Positions 52,051 to 60,694 of a DNA stretch of 64,000 nt are shown here, one piece after another (the stretch's first letter is position 1; each line of letters opens with the position of its first letter). Below the pieces are notes generated by a model. That model did no database searches, was not told the origin of the DNA, and was given only the letters and a program-made list of their open reading frames with translations. Source of the stretch: Blautia sp. XA-2221 (lineage in GTDB: Bacteria > Bacillota > Clostridia > Lachnospirales > Lachnospiraceae); the NCBI RefSeq assembly GCF_028767025.1, contig NZ_JAJQXX010000005.1, positions 161,546 through 225,545 on the forward strand. Direction: 5' to 3'. A program made the position numbers and the translations under genes.

Positions 52051-53043
52051 ATGAAGCAGTTTATGATCAACGGAAACGAAGCGGGGCAGCGTTTTGACAA
52101 ATATCTTGCAAAGCTTTTAAGAGAGGCACCCAAAAGCTTTGTATACAAAATGCTCCGAAAAAAAAATATTACCCTGAACGGAAAAAAGGCAACAGGAAAT
52201 GAGAAGCTGAACCAGGGAGATAAGATCAGACTTTTTTTAAGTGACGAAACCTATCTGAAGTTCAGTGGAAAGGAATCCGCGCCCAGGGCAAATACAGAAC
52301 TGTCTGTTGTTTATGAAAACAGTGATATCCTTCTTATCAATAAGCCGTCAGGAATGCTTTCTCAGCCGGATGAAACAAAGGAACCTTCTCTTGTGGAGTA
52401 TGTGACAGGCTATCTTTTAGATACCGGCGCTGTGACAGAAGAAGAGCTGGTTACTTTCAGGCCTTCTGTGTGCAACCGCCTGGACAAAAATACCAGCGGA
52501 CTTGTGGCAGCAGGAAAAAGTCTGGCAGGACTGCAGGCTCTTTCAGAGCTGTTTCATGACAGAACGATCCATAAGGATTATCTTTGTGTTGTAAAAGGGG
52601 TATTAAAAGAACAGACGCATATCCGGGGATATTTAAAAAAGGACTCCCGATATAATAAAGTCACTGTATATAAAAATAAAGTTCAGGACGCCCAGCCTGT
52701 AGAAACCGTGTACACACCTTTAGGAAACAATGGAAAAGCAACGCTTCTGAAGGTGCGGCTGGTGACAGGAAGAACTCATCAGATCCGAGCGCATCTTGCC
52801 TCTGAGGGATATCCGCTTATGGGAGATGCCAAGTACGGAGACAGAGTGTTTAATAAAAAATGTCGGGAGCGCTATGGTCTGAATCATCAGCTTCTTCATG
52901 CATTCAGCCTTACTTTCCCACAGCTGGAGGGATGTCTTTGCGAGGTTTCAGAAAGAACCTTTCATGCGGAGCTGCCGGAACTTTTTGATCACATTATAAA
53001 AGAAGAACATTTAGAGGAGAGTTATCATGAAAATCTGGAATGA
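52051..53043 (+). CDS. RluA family pseudouridine synthase
   Basis: 330 residues. N-terminal S4 domain (QRFDKYLAKLLREAPKSFVYKMLRKKNITLNGKK) followed by the catalytic region PSVCNRLDKNTSGLVAAGKS with the active Asp in RLDKxTSG, and VRLVTGRTHQIRAHLASEGYPLMGDAKYG. Modifies uridines in rRNA or tRNA; the exact site (RluC/RluD-like) is not clear. ATG 52051 is 7 bases after the membrane protein gene. The last 17 bases overlap lepB. Confidence 0.94.
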   Translation: MKQFMINGNEAGQRFDKYLAKLLREAPKSFVYKMLRKKNITLNGKKATGNEKLNQGDKIRLFLSDETYLKFSGKESAPRANTELSVVYENSDILLINKPSGMLSQPDETKEPSLVEYVTGYLLDTGAVTEEELVTFRPSVCNRLDKNTSGLVAAGKSLAGLQALSELFHDRTIHKDYLCVVKGVLKEQTHIRGYLKKDSRYNKVTVYKNKVQDAQPVETVYTPLGNNGKATLLKVRLVTGRTHQIRAHLASEGYPLMGDAKYGDRVFNKKCRERYGLNHQLLHAFSLTFPQLEGCLCEVSERTFHAELPELFDHIIKEEHLEESYHENLE

Positions 53044-53584
53044 AATCTGGGATTATGTAAAAATGATCATAATCGTAGTGGTTGTGGTACTTTTTGTCAA
53101 CAATTTTATTCTTATTAATGCAAAAATTCCTTCTGAGTCCATGGAAAATACCATTATGACCGGAGACCGCGTATTTGGATTCCGTCTTGCGTATGGACTG
53201 AACGTGGATCTTTTCGGAAACCATATTTCCAAAAAAGTAAAAGATCCGGAGCGTTTTGATATTGTTATTTTTAAATATCCGGATGATGAAAGTCAGCTGT
53301 TTATCAAGCGTCTGATCGGGCTTCCGGGAGAAACAGTGGAGATCCGGGACGGAAAAGTTTATATTGACGGATCACAGGAGCCTCTGGATGACAGTTTTGT
53401 CCCTGAAGTGCCTACCGGAGATTACGGACCATATAAAGTTCCTGAGAACTCTTACTTTATGCTTGGAGACAACCGGGAAAATTCAAGAGATTCCAGATTC
53501 TGGGATAATACTTTTGTTACCTTTGACCAGATTGTGGGAAAAGCAATGATCCGTTATTTCCCATCCATTAAAATCCTGAAATAA
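53027..53584 (+). CDS. lepB: Signal peptidase I
   Basis: Membrane serine protease that removes signal peptides from exported proteins. 185 residues, typical of Gram-positive short type. One membrane helix (about 11-30). Catalytic Ser38 in SESMENTI and Lys94 in FIKRLIGLPGETVEI; box E GDNRENSRDSR near residue 145. It starts inside the end of the pseudouridine synthase gene with GAGGAG upstream. Confidence 0.97.
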   Translation: MKIWNEIWDYVKMIIIVVVVVLFVNNFILINAKIPSESMENTIMTGDRVFGFRLAYGLNVDLFGNHISKKVKDPERFDIVIFKYPDDESQLFIKRLIGLPGETVEIRDGKVYIDGSQEPLDDSFVPEVPTGDYGPYKVPENSYFMLGDNRENSRDSRFWDNTFVTFDQIVGKAMIRYFPSIKILK

Positions 53585-53594
53585 GGAGCAGTCT

Positions 53595-54125
53595 ATGGCA
53601 TGGGTCAGCAGAGGCCTCCGGGGCTCTACCCTGGAGGAACTTGTCAATCGTACAAATGAACAATATGCAGAAAAAAAACTGGCACTGATACAGAAGATCC
53701 CCACTCCTATTACACCTGTCCGCATGGATAAAGATCATCATCAGATTACTCTGGCGTATTTTGAACAGCGCAGTACCGTAGATTATATTGGCGCTGTGCA
53801 GGGGATCCCTGTATGCTTTGACGCAAAGGAATGCAGTACAGATACGTTTCCTTTAAGCAACATTCATTCACATCAGGTAGCCTTTATGAAATCGTTTGAA
53901 GAGCAGGGAGGAGTGGCATTCTTTTTGCTCTTTTTCAGCAGAGAGGATGCTTTTTATTACCTTCCTTTACGTCAGCTTCTCATATTCTGGGAGAGAATGG
54001 AACAGGGCGGCAGAAAAAGCTTCCGAAGAGAGGAACTGGAACAGCAGTTTTACCTTCCAAAACAGAGCGGATTTTTTGTTCCCTATCTGGAGGGACTGAA
54101 AACAGATCTGAATTTACGGGATTGA
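53595..54125 (+). CDS. recU: Holliday junction resolvase RecU
   Basis: 176-residue endonuclease that resolves Holliday junctions in Firmicutes, working with RuvAB. Sequence RGLRGSTLEELVNRTNEQYAEKKLALIQKIPTPITPVRMDKD, FEQRSTVDYIGAVQGIPVCFDAKECS (catalytic Asp/Glu/Lys) and HSHQVAFMKSFEEQGGVAFFLLFF matches the family. ATG 53595 follows AAGGAG. It often pairs with a PBP1 gene elsewhere; here it is with lepB. Confidence 0.95.
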   Translation: MAWVSRGLRGSTLEELVNRTNEQYAEKKLALIQKIPTPITPVRMDKDHHQITLAYFEQRSTVDYIGAVQGIPVCFDAKECSTDTFPLSNIHSHQVAFMKSFEEQGGVAFFLLFFSREDAFYYLPLRQLLIFWERMEQGGRKSFRREELEQQFYLPKQSGFFVPYLEGLKTDLNLRD

Positions 54126-54164
54126 CAGTCCCTATTGCAAATACCTGATAAAAGGAGAAAACCT

Positions 54165-55178
54165 ATGATAAATAAGCGATTGATCCCCTGCCTTTATCTG
54201 GAATCCGGCAGGGCGGTAACAGGATTCGGTCAGAGAAATCTTTTTGGAAACGGAGATGTAGAAGCGCTGGCAGGCTTTTACAGTGGTAATGGCGCAGATG
54301 AACTTCTTGTTTTTGACTTTTCATCAGGGGACGAGGAACATGAAAAAGCCATTTCCAGAATCCGCGAGATCTGTGCGGCCTCAGAAATACCGGTTATGGC
54401 AGCAGGCAATATCAACCGGACGGAAGATGTAAAAAAATTGATTTATGCAGGCTGTGCCAGAGTTGCTCTGAATTTTTCCAAGCAGAGCAATATAGAGCTT
54501 CTGGAAGGAATGTCCAAACGCTTCGGTCAGGAAAGAATGTATGTATGCATTTCCTCTCCTGAGGAATTTACAGAGAATAAAAATCTGATCGAAAATTACG
54601 CAGGAGGCATTCTGGCTCTGGACATGGTACAGAATGAGGTGGAAAAGGTTTCTTCTATGCAGGTGATCCTCCATACAGAGGAAAATCATGAAAAGGCTCT
54701 GGTGGATCTTATGAAACAAAAGGCTGTGGGCGGTTTAAGCGGAGCCTTTGTCAGTGCAGTTGATACAGATCTTACAGTGTTTAAAGAGCTGTGCAAAAAA
54801 GAAAAAATTCCGATGAATATCTGTGAAAGTGCAATTTCCTGGTTTAAGCCTCCTATAAAAAAGGAATATGATGACGTCAATCCTCTCAGAGTTTTTCAGC
54901 AGGTTTATGACATGATCCTTTACAAAAAAGAACACCTGGAAGAGGGGTCTTACACAGGCTGTCTTTTTGATGAAGGACTTGACGAAATTCTGAAAAAAAC
55001 AGGTGAGAAATGTGCGGAGATCATAATCGCTGCCAAGAATCCGGATAAGGATGAACTGAAATATGAAATTTCAGATTTCCTTTATTATATTATGGTACTG
55101 ATGGCAGAAAAAGGAGTGAACTGGGAGGAAATCCTTCAGGTGTTTTTGGGAGAGCTGGAAGAGTTTTATAAAAAATAG
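54165..55178 (+). CDS. HisF-like / HisE fusion (phosphoribosyl-ATP diphosphatase)
   Basis: 337 residues with two parts. Residues about 1-225 are a HisF/HisA-like barrel (RLIPCLYLESGRAVTGFG, IPVMAAGNINRTEDVKKLIYAGCARVALN) in which the catalytic Asp of HisF (CLD) is Tyr and the second Asp region reads CISSPE, so it looks inactive as a synthase. Residues about 255-337 are a HisE pyrophosphatase (YKKEHLEEGSYTGCLFDEGLDEILKKTGEKCAEIIIAAKN, EISDFLYYIMVLMAEKG). The HisI cyclohydrolase domain normally before HisE in HisIE is not present. ATG 54165 follows AAAGGAG. No other his gene is close. Confidence 0.8.
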   Translation: MINKRLIPCLYLESGRAVTGFGQRNLFGNGDVEALAGFYSGNGADELLVFDFSSGDEEHEKAISRIREICAASEIPVMAAGNINRTEDVKKLIYAGCARVALNFSKQSNIELLEGMSKRFGQERMYVCISSPEEFTENKNLIENYAGGILALDMVQNEVEKVSSMQVILHTEENHEKALVDLMKQKAVGGLSGAFVSAVDTDLTVFKELCKKEKIPMNICESAISWFKPPIKKEYDDVNPLRVFQQVYDMILYKKEHLEEGSYTGCLFDEGLDEILKKTGEKCAEIIIAAKNPDKDELKYEISDFLYYIMVLMAEKGVNWEEILQVFLGELEEFYKK

Positions 55179-55495
55179 GCTCAGATTGTTTAGCAGAACA
55201 AAAAGGGGAACAGAATCGGCAAAGATTTTGCTCCCCTTTTTCTCGGTATGGACTGTATATCAGCATACGCAGAACCGGTTATCTGAATTTTACATGTTTC
55301 CTGTATCAAAAAAATATATACAAAAAACATCTGATAATATATAATGCTGTTATAAAATACTTACAAAGAAAAATATCGTAAAAGGAGAAACAGATTTTGG
55401 GCTGTAATAAGAATCTCTGATATTATGATAAAAATTATGAAAAGTAGAAAAAACAAAATCAGAAAATATATGGCGGGTGAAAAGGAGAGGTGTTT
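55179..55495 (+). other. Gene-free stretch: terminator, then AT-rich promoter region
   Basis: 317 bases without a gene. It holds the terminator at 55199-55241 and then very AT-rich sequence. A TATAAT at 55340-55345 with a weak TATACA 17 bases upstream could be the promoter of the membrane-protein block, leaving a leader of about 145 bases. No repeat, small ORF with ribosome binding site, or RNA gene was recognised. Confidence 0.5.
55199..55241 (+). terminator. Rho-independent terminator after the HisF-like/HisE gene
   Basis: AAAAAGGGGA (55199-55208) pairs with TCCCCTTTTT (55232-55241); an inner GCAAA/TTTGC pair adds to the stem. Confidence 0.87.
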
Positions 55496-56275
55496 ATGGA
55501 GCTGAAAAAAGTATGGATGTCCTCGGAAACAGGGAAGAAAAGTCGATATGGGTATCGGACGGTTGGAGGTATTCTTGGAATCGTTCTGCTAATGACAGTG
55601 TTACTCTTTCTGGGGAGCTTTTTGTCTATTTCTTTTGGATTGCCTCAGCAAAGCTTTTCTATGATTTTGGTGCTTTTTGCCGGTATACTGGGAATTGCAC
55701 TGACTGTACGCATGGGGCGGCGCGGGCTGCAGGATGCTGTAATTTTTTTCCTTACAGAAGAAGACCGCTTATGGGTTATGGATGCCCGCGGTATTCCCAG
55801 CCATGGGGACGGATTTTTGGCGTTTGCCATCAGCTCTATGAAAACCCAGGCATTTTTACGCAAGGAGAGTAAACAGCCATTTCTTCCAAAAGGAGCAGAG
55901 GAAATCCTGAAGGTGTTGAGTATCAAAGAAAACAGCAGTCATTATGCAGTCCGCTGTCAGTCGCGCTATTTCGGTAAGCATATAGGACGTCATACCTACT
56001 TTCTGGTTAAGGGAATCCCAGATGAAAAAATGCTGCTTCAGGAACTGGAAAGGAGAAAAACCTGGGAAAACACTTTGGAGCCGTCAGAAAATCGAAATCC
56101 TCTGTATATCCTTCTGAGCGGACTGGCCTTTGCAGCAGGTGTTATTCTGTGTATCCTGAGTCATCCGGCTGTTGCCGGAATATCCGATACCGCTTATTTC
56201 CCCTGCATGGGAATTTCCTTTATTGCATTTTGTTTTCTGCTTTACTTTATCATCCGGCAGCGCCGTGGGGAATAA
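55496..56275 (+). CDS. Membrane protein of unknown function (first of the 55.5-58.7 kb block)
   Basis: 259 residues with four predicted membrane helices: two near the N-terminus (about 24-46 and 52-68) and two near the C-terminus (about 202-222 and 230-252), enclosing a soluble middle domain (about 70-195, FFLTEEDRLWVMDARGI, FAISSMKTQAFLRKE). No family recognised. The ATG at 55496 follows AAGGAGAGG; a GTG at 55490 overlaps that site. The second block gene follows after 51 bases. Confidence 0.75.
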   Translation: MELKKVWMSSETGKKSRYGYRTVGGILGIVLLMTVLLFLGSFLSISFGLPQQSFSMILVLFAGILGIALTVRMGRRGLQDAVIFFLTEEDRLWVMDARGIPSHGDGFLAFAISSMKTQAFLRKESKQPFLPKGAEEILKVLSIKENSSHYAVRCQSRYFGKHIGRHTYFLVKGIPDEKMLLQELERRKTWENTLEPSENRNPLYILLSGLAFAAGVILCILSHPAVAGISDTAYFPCMGISFIAFCFLLYFIIRQRRGE

Positions 56276-56326
56276 GCTGTTTGATTATTTACATACAATA
56301 TTAATTCCGCAGGAGGAGTTGAAAAC

Positions 56327-57535
56327 ATGGAGAAACGAAAGCTTTCAGGAAAAACAATTCTGAAGTTGACAGTGGCACTGATTGCGCTAAGCTATTTGGG
56401 GTTTTGTCTTTATGCAGGTATTACCGGGAAATTTCCCGCTATGCACAAAGTTGAGCATATAATGCGGTTCTCAGGTCTTAAAAACTGGGTGAGCGGCGGT
56501 ATGTCAGCAACAATGATCGCTGCCCTGTGCATCGCCTCAGCGTTAAATGACTTAAACATCCGAAAGGGAAAAAAGAAATCAGATTTACTATTTTTTATCA
56601 TACCGATTCTGGTGATTATTTTTCTTCTACTTCTGGAGTCTTACCTTGATATTGGATTGATCGGCATTGCCCTTTATGCCGGTATTGCTGCTTTTTTGTT
56701 TGGAATCGCAAATATTCCGGTGATGCTCAATCAATGGGTTTCCCGTCAGCTTTTAAGTGATAAACCAATGAGTGGTAAACAAAAGTTGAGCGTCATTGAG
56801 TGGATTCATTTTTATCCGTTGAAAAAACTGCTGGTTTTTGGACTGTGGAGTTTTGGTATCGTGATAATTCTGAGGGGTATTTGGGTGACGATAACCGGAA
56901 AAATAGAATTGGACGGGGAATATTTACTATTTTTCTTTGTTACAGGTGTTCTGGTTGCTGTATTTTTTAAAAAAGTGAAACGATATATCTGTACACCGTA
57001 TCACAGCATACCGGTGCTGGGACAGATTCTTGAAAAAAATCAGTTGCAGATGCTTATGGATGGAGAATGCTTTGAACAAATAGGGTTTGAAGATACTTTT
57101 ATGAAACAGAATCTTGACGTTTATCGAAGTGAGAACTGGATGCTGATAGGTGGAAAGCTGTTTTCCAAAAAATTGGCGTTTGGAGTTACAATGGATCGTG
57201 GACAACACGATACTTTACTGAAGGTACTTTACCTTGATGGAACAACTGCCAAAGTGAAAGTCGGTTTGTATATCGACGATTCCAGATACCGGGATCTTAC
57301 TTCTGTTCTGAAGGAGCTGATAGGATATGAGGAACCATTGAAACTACATGGAAAAGAGAAAGAACTGGCACAGAAATTTGTTTCCTTTTTCCCGGAACAG
57401 AATTCTGATCAGGAGCGGATCACAGCTTTTCTTTCCCGGGATGTAACGGAGATCCGACAGGATTATATCAGGACTTTTTCCCTGCCGGATAACAGGAGGA
57501 AAAAGCAGAGTGCCCGTGGACGGAAAAATTCCTGA
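56327..57535 (+). CDS. Membrane protein of unknown function (second of the block)
   Basis: 402 residues. About five to six hydrophobic helices in residues 10-220 (LTVALIALSYLGFCLYAGI, LFFIIPILVIIFLLLL, GLIGIALYAGIAAFLFGIANI, LLVFGLWSFGIVIILRGIW, YLLFFFVTGVLVAVFF), then a soluble C-terminal domain of about 170 residues ending in a basic tail (NRRKKQSARGRKNS). No family recognised. GCAGGAGGAG precedes ATG 56327. The soluble domain could be cytoplasmic by the positive-inside rule. Confidence 0.77.
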   Translation: MEKRKLSGKTILKLTVALIALSYLGFCLYAGITGKFPAMHKVEHIMRFSGLKNWVSGGMSATMIAALCIASALNDLNIRKGKKKSDLLFFIIPILVIIFLLLLESYLDIGLIGIALYAGIAAFLFGIANIPVMLNQWVSRQLLSDKPMSGKQKLSVIEWIHFYPLKKLLVFGLWSFGIVIILRGIWVTITGKIELDGEYLLFFFVTGVLVAVFFKKVKRYICTPYHSIPVLGQILEKNQLQMLMDGECFEQIGFEDTFMKQNLDVYRSENWMLIGGKLFSKKLAFGVTMDRGQHDTLLKVLYLDGTTAKVKVGLYIDDSRYRDLTSVLKELIGYEEPLKLHGKEKELAQKFVSFFPEQNSDQERITAFLSRDVTEIRQDYIRTFSLPDNRRKKQSARGRKNS

Positions 57536-57567
57536 CGGGAGTATAGCATGAAATCGGAGGCGAAGCA

Positions 57568-58041
57568 GTGGATTATCTGATACGAGAGATGAAAAAAGAA
57601 GAATATTGTCTGCTTGATGATTTTTTATACGAGGCAATTTATATCCCAGAGGGCATGGAGCCGCCAGACAGATCTGTAATAAACTGTCCTGAGCTTCAGG
57701 AATATATTGCGGAATTTGGAAAAAGACAACATGATAAAGCTTTGGTTGCTGAAGTTCAGAGAAATGTTGTGGGCGCTGTCTGGGTAAGGGTTATGAATGA
57801 TTATGGACATATTGATACAGATACGCCGTCTCTTGCTGTTTCTGTTTACAGAGAGTACAGAGGACAGGGGATTGGAACGTCATTGTTAAACCAACTGTTA
57901 GCAGAAGAAAAAGCTGCTGGTTATTCCAGAATTTCCTTATCGGTACAAAAAAATAATTATGCAGTGAGAATGTATCAAAAAGCTGGCTTTACTGTTGTTG
58001 ATGAAAGTCCAGAGGAATACATTATGCGTGTAGATCTATAA
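57568..58041 (+). CDS. GNAT family N-acetyltransferase
   Basis: 157 residues. The acetyl-CoA-binding motif A is SLAVSVYREYRGQGIGTSLLNQLLAEEKAAGYSRISLSV (Q/RxxGxG/A as RGQGIG) and motif B NNYAVRMYQKAGF. The substrate is unknown. The start is the GTG at 57568 with CGGAGG about 10 bases upstream. It lies inside the block of membrane proteins of unknown role; whether it works with them is open. Confidence 0.88.
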   Translation: MDYLIREMKKEEYCLLDDFLYEAIYIPEGMEPPDRSVINCPELQEYIAEFGKRQHDKALVAEVQRNVVGAVWVRVMNDYGHIDTDTPSLAVSVYREYRGQGIGTSLLNQLLAEEKAAGYSRISLSVQKNNYAVRMYQKAGFTVVDESPEEYIMRVDL

Positions 58042-58136
58042 CAGGAAAAGTAAGAGAGAGTAATACGGTGCTAAAAACACCATGGGGAAAAACAGACTTA
58101 CGAAAAAAGCTCTGAGCAGCATATTGGAGAAAAATA

Positions 58137-58688
58137 ATGAAAAGTAATAACAATAAAGAAAAAACAATTTATGACTATTCCCTGTTCGGGATATTCTTCT
58201 GGTCCGGAATCACAGTGTTTGTTATCATGCTGATCGCCGGTATATTTATAGGAGGTTTTGCATTCTTTTACAGACATTCTGATTCCGATGATATAAAGAT
58301 CATACTATTTTGGCTGGCACTTACTCTGCCATTCTCCTATGGTTTGCCATTTATCAGTCTGATCAAGGTCTGGAAGCAGGAACATCGACTTGGCATTTAC
58401 TGGAAGGACCGAACGGATTACAATCGCCCGGAATGGGAAAGAGACTGGTATCTGGAGTGTGACCGGGCGGGGTTTATTCTATGCCACAGGGATTATATTG
58501 AGCGTGTGATCGGTTCCCGGGTGGAGACAGAAATCGCAGAACATGCAAGAGGAGAGGTCTATCATGTGGTTTATGAAGATATCGACGGAAAAATACATAC
58601 ATTAAAATTTTCTGATGATTCCCTGGCACAGAAATTTCAGAGATGGTTTGAAAAACAGGAATATACGAAATTCGACGAAAACGAATAA
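58137..58688 (+). CDS. Membrane protein of unknown function (last of the block)
   Basis: 183 residues: two N-terminal membrane helices (about 18-44 and 53-75) and a soluble C-terminal domain (HRLGIYWKDRTDYNRPEWERDWYLECDRAGFILCHRDYI) of about 100 residues. No family recognised. ATG 58137 has GGAG upstream (TTGGAGAAA). 95 bases of non-coding sequence separate it from the GNAT gene; no promoter was identified there. Confidence 0.72.
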   Translation: MKSNNNKEKTIYDYSLFGIFFWSGITVFVIMLIAGIFIGGFAFFYRHSDSDDIKIILFWLALTLPFSYGLPFISLIKVWKQEHRLGIYWKDRTDYNRPEWERDWYLECDRAGFILCHRDYIERVIGSRVETEIAEHARGEVYHVVYEDIDGKIHTLKFSDDSLAQKFQRWFEKQEYTKFDENE

Positions 58689-58689
58689 T

Positions 58690-58740
58690 TTCAAGGGCGA
58701 GGAAGAGGTTTAACGTGCATGCTTTTTTCTCGCCCTTGAA
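58690..58740. terminator. Inverted repeat, possible terminator, overlapping a promoter
   Basis: TTCAAGGGCGAG (58690-58701) pairs with CTCGCCCTTGAA (58729-58740), 12 bp, around a 27-base loop. A run of T precedes the 3' arm rather than following it, so it is not a standard terminator on the plus strand. Its 3' arm supplies the TTGAA of the next promoter. Confidence 0.5.
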
Positions 58741-58764
58741 CTTCTTGCACAAAATGTATATAAT
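58736..58764 (+). promoter_or_regulatory. Sigma-A promoter of the TIGR03960 operon
   Basis: TTGAAC (58736-58741), 17-base spacer, TATAAT (58759-58764), 62 bases before ATG 58826. Overlaps the end of the inverted repeat at 58690-58740. Confidence 0.75.
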
Positions 58765-58825
58765 ACAATAGATTAATTATGACTTTCCGCATATAATTAT
58801 TTTTGCGGAGTTCGAAAGGATAACT

Positions 58826-60694
58826 ATGAGAAAACTGGCATTAAATGATGAAATTTTAATGAGTATTGACAAAGCCGCCCGCTATATTGGCGGTGAGGTC
58901 AACTCAGTGATGAAGGATAAGAGCAAAACAGAACTCAGATTTTGTCTTGCGTTTCCGGATGTCTATGAGATCGGAATGTCCAATCTTGGAATGGCTATTC
59001 TCTATGATATGTTTAATAAAAGGGAGGACGTATGGTGCGAACGCCTGTTTTCCCCATGGATGGATCTGGATAAGATCATGCGGGAACAGGAAATCCCTCT
59101 TTTTGCTCTGGAATCTCAGGACCCGGTAAAAGATTTTGATTTTCTTGGTATCACACTGGGCTATGAAATGTGTTATACCAATGTTCTGCAGCTTCTGGAT
59201 CTTTCAAAGATTCCGCTTCTGGCCAAAGAGCGCGGCGAGGAATTTCCTCTGGTGATCGGCGGAGGGGCCTGCGCTTATAATCCGGAGCCGCTGGCAGAGT
59301 TCTTTGATATTTTTTATATCGGAGAAGGCGAGATTGCCTATAATGCGCTGTTTGACGCATATATTGCCAATAAAAAGGCAGGCGGAACAAAGAAAGAATT
59401 TCTTTTAAAGGCAGCTCAGATTCCGGGAATCTATGTACCTGCCTTTTATGATGTAACTTATAAAGAGGACGGAACCATTGCTTCCTTTGGACCAAATCAG
59501 CCGGAGGTGCCGGAGAAGGTAGAAAAACAGCTGGTTATGGATATGGAAAAGGACTACAATTTTCTGGAGAAGCCGGTGGTTCCTTTTATTAAGGCTACCC
59601 AGGACCGTGTAACTCTGGAAATCCAGAGAGGTTGCATCCGAGGCTGTCGTTTCTGTCAGGCCGGAATGATCTATCGTCCGACACGGGAAAGAGATATTAA
59701 AAAATTAAAAGAAGCTGCGCGGATCATGTTAAAAAATACCGGACATGAAGAAATTTCCTTAAGTTCGTTAAGCTCCAGTGATTACAGTGAACTGAAGGAA
59801 CTTGTAAATTTTCTGATTGATGAATTCCGTGAAAAGGCAGTAAACATTTCTCTCCCTTCCCTGCGTATTGATGCGTTTGCTCTGGATGTTATGAGTAAGG
59901 TTCAGGATGTAAAAAAGAGCAGTCTTACATTTGCTCCGGAAGCAGGATCTCAGCGTCTTCGTAATGTGATCAACAAGGGGCTTACAGAGGAAGATATCCT
60001 GCATGGAGCAGGACAGGCCTTTGAAGGCGGATGGAACCGCGTAAAGCTTTACTTTATGCTGGGGCTTCCAACAGAAACCGAAGAGGATATGAAGGGTATT
60101 GCCCACCTTGCGGAAAAAATTGCAGAACGCTACTATGAGATTCCAAAGGACAAACGTAACGGCAAGGTACAGATCAATGTCAGCACTTCTTTCTTTGTGC
60201 CAAAACCATTTACGCCCTTTCAGTGGGCGCCTATGTTCAGGGAAGAAGAATTTATTGAAAAAGCCAAAATAGTAAAAAATGAGATACGTTCTCAGTTAAA
60301 TCAAAGAAGTATCCGGTACAGCTGGCATGAACCGGATGTGACAGTTCTGGAAGGTTTTCTGGCAAGGGGAGACAGAAGAAGCTCTCAGGTAATCCTGAAA
60401 GCCTATGAAAAGGGTGCGCTTTATGATGCCTGGTCTGAAAGTTTCCGATATGATATCTGGAAAGAAGCTTTTGCGGAAACAGGCATCGACATGGAGTTCT
60501 ACACTCTCCGTCAGCGAGAAACAGATGAGATCCTTCCCTGGGATTTCATTGATGCAGGCGTAAGCAAAGAATTTTTGATCCGTGAATGGAAACAGGCAAA
60601 GGCGGAGACAGTAACTCCTAACTGCCGTCAGAAATGCTCAGGCTGCGGAGCCAGAAAATACGGAGGAGGGGTGTGCTGTGAAGGTAAGAATTAA
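58826..60694 (+). CDS. TIGR03960 family B12-binding radical SAM protein
   Basis: 622 residues. N-terminal cobalamin-binding-like region (LRFCLAFPDVYEIGMSNLGMAILYDMFNK, ESQDPVKDFDFLGITLGYEMCYTNVLQLLDL) followed by the radical SAM cysteines in RGCIRGCRFCQAGMIYRPTRERD (Cys270, 274, 277). The C-terminus has a Cys group CRQKCSGCGARKYGGGVCC. In clostridia it is always linked with a DUF2344 protein, here overlapping by 17 bases, and with RNase G; the reaction is unknown. GAAAGGA precedes ATG 58826. Confidence 0.93.
   Translation: MRKLALNDEILMSIDKAARYIGGEVNSVMKDKSKTELRFCLAFPDVYEIGMSNLGMAILYDMFNKREDVWCERLFSPWMDLDKIMREQEIPLFALESQDPVKDFDFLGITLGYEMCYTNVLQLLDLSKIPLLAKERGEEFPLVIGGGACAYNPEPLAEFFDIFYIGEGEIAYNALFDAYIANKKAGGTKKEFLLKAAQIPGIYVPAFYDVTYKEDGTIASFGPNQPEVPEKVEKQLVMDMEKDYNFLEKPVVPFIKATQDRVTLEIQRGCIRGCRFCQAGMIYRPTRERDIKKLKEAARIMLKNTGHEEISLSSLSSSDYSELKELVNFLIDEFREKAVNISLPSLRIDAFALDVMSKVQDVKKSSLTFAPEAGSQRLRNVINKGLTEEDILHGAGQAFEGGWNRVKLYFMLGLPTETEEDMKGIAHLAEKIAERYYEIPKDKRNGKVQINVSTSFFVPKPFTPFQWAPMFREEEFIEKAKIVKNEIRSQLNQRSIRYSWHEPDVTVLEGFLARGDRRSSQVILKAYEKGALYDAWSESFRYDIWKEAFAETGIDMEFYTLRQRETDEILPWDFIDAGVSKEFLIREWKQAKAETVTPNCRQKCSGCGARKYGGGVCCEGKN

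Noticed and set aside
58042..58136. Possible gene fragment between the GNAT gene and the last membrane protein gene
   Set aside because: No frame with a recognisable protein or start; only a small GGTG/CACC repeat.
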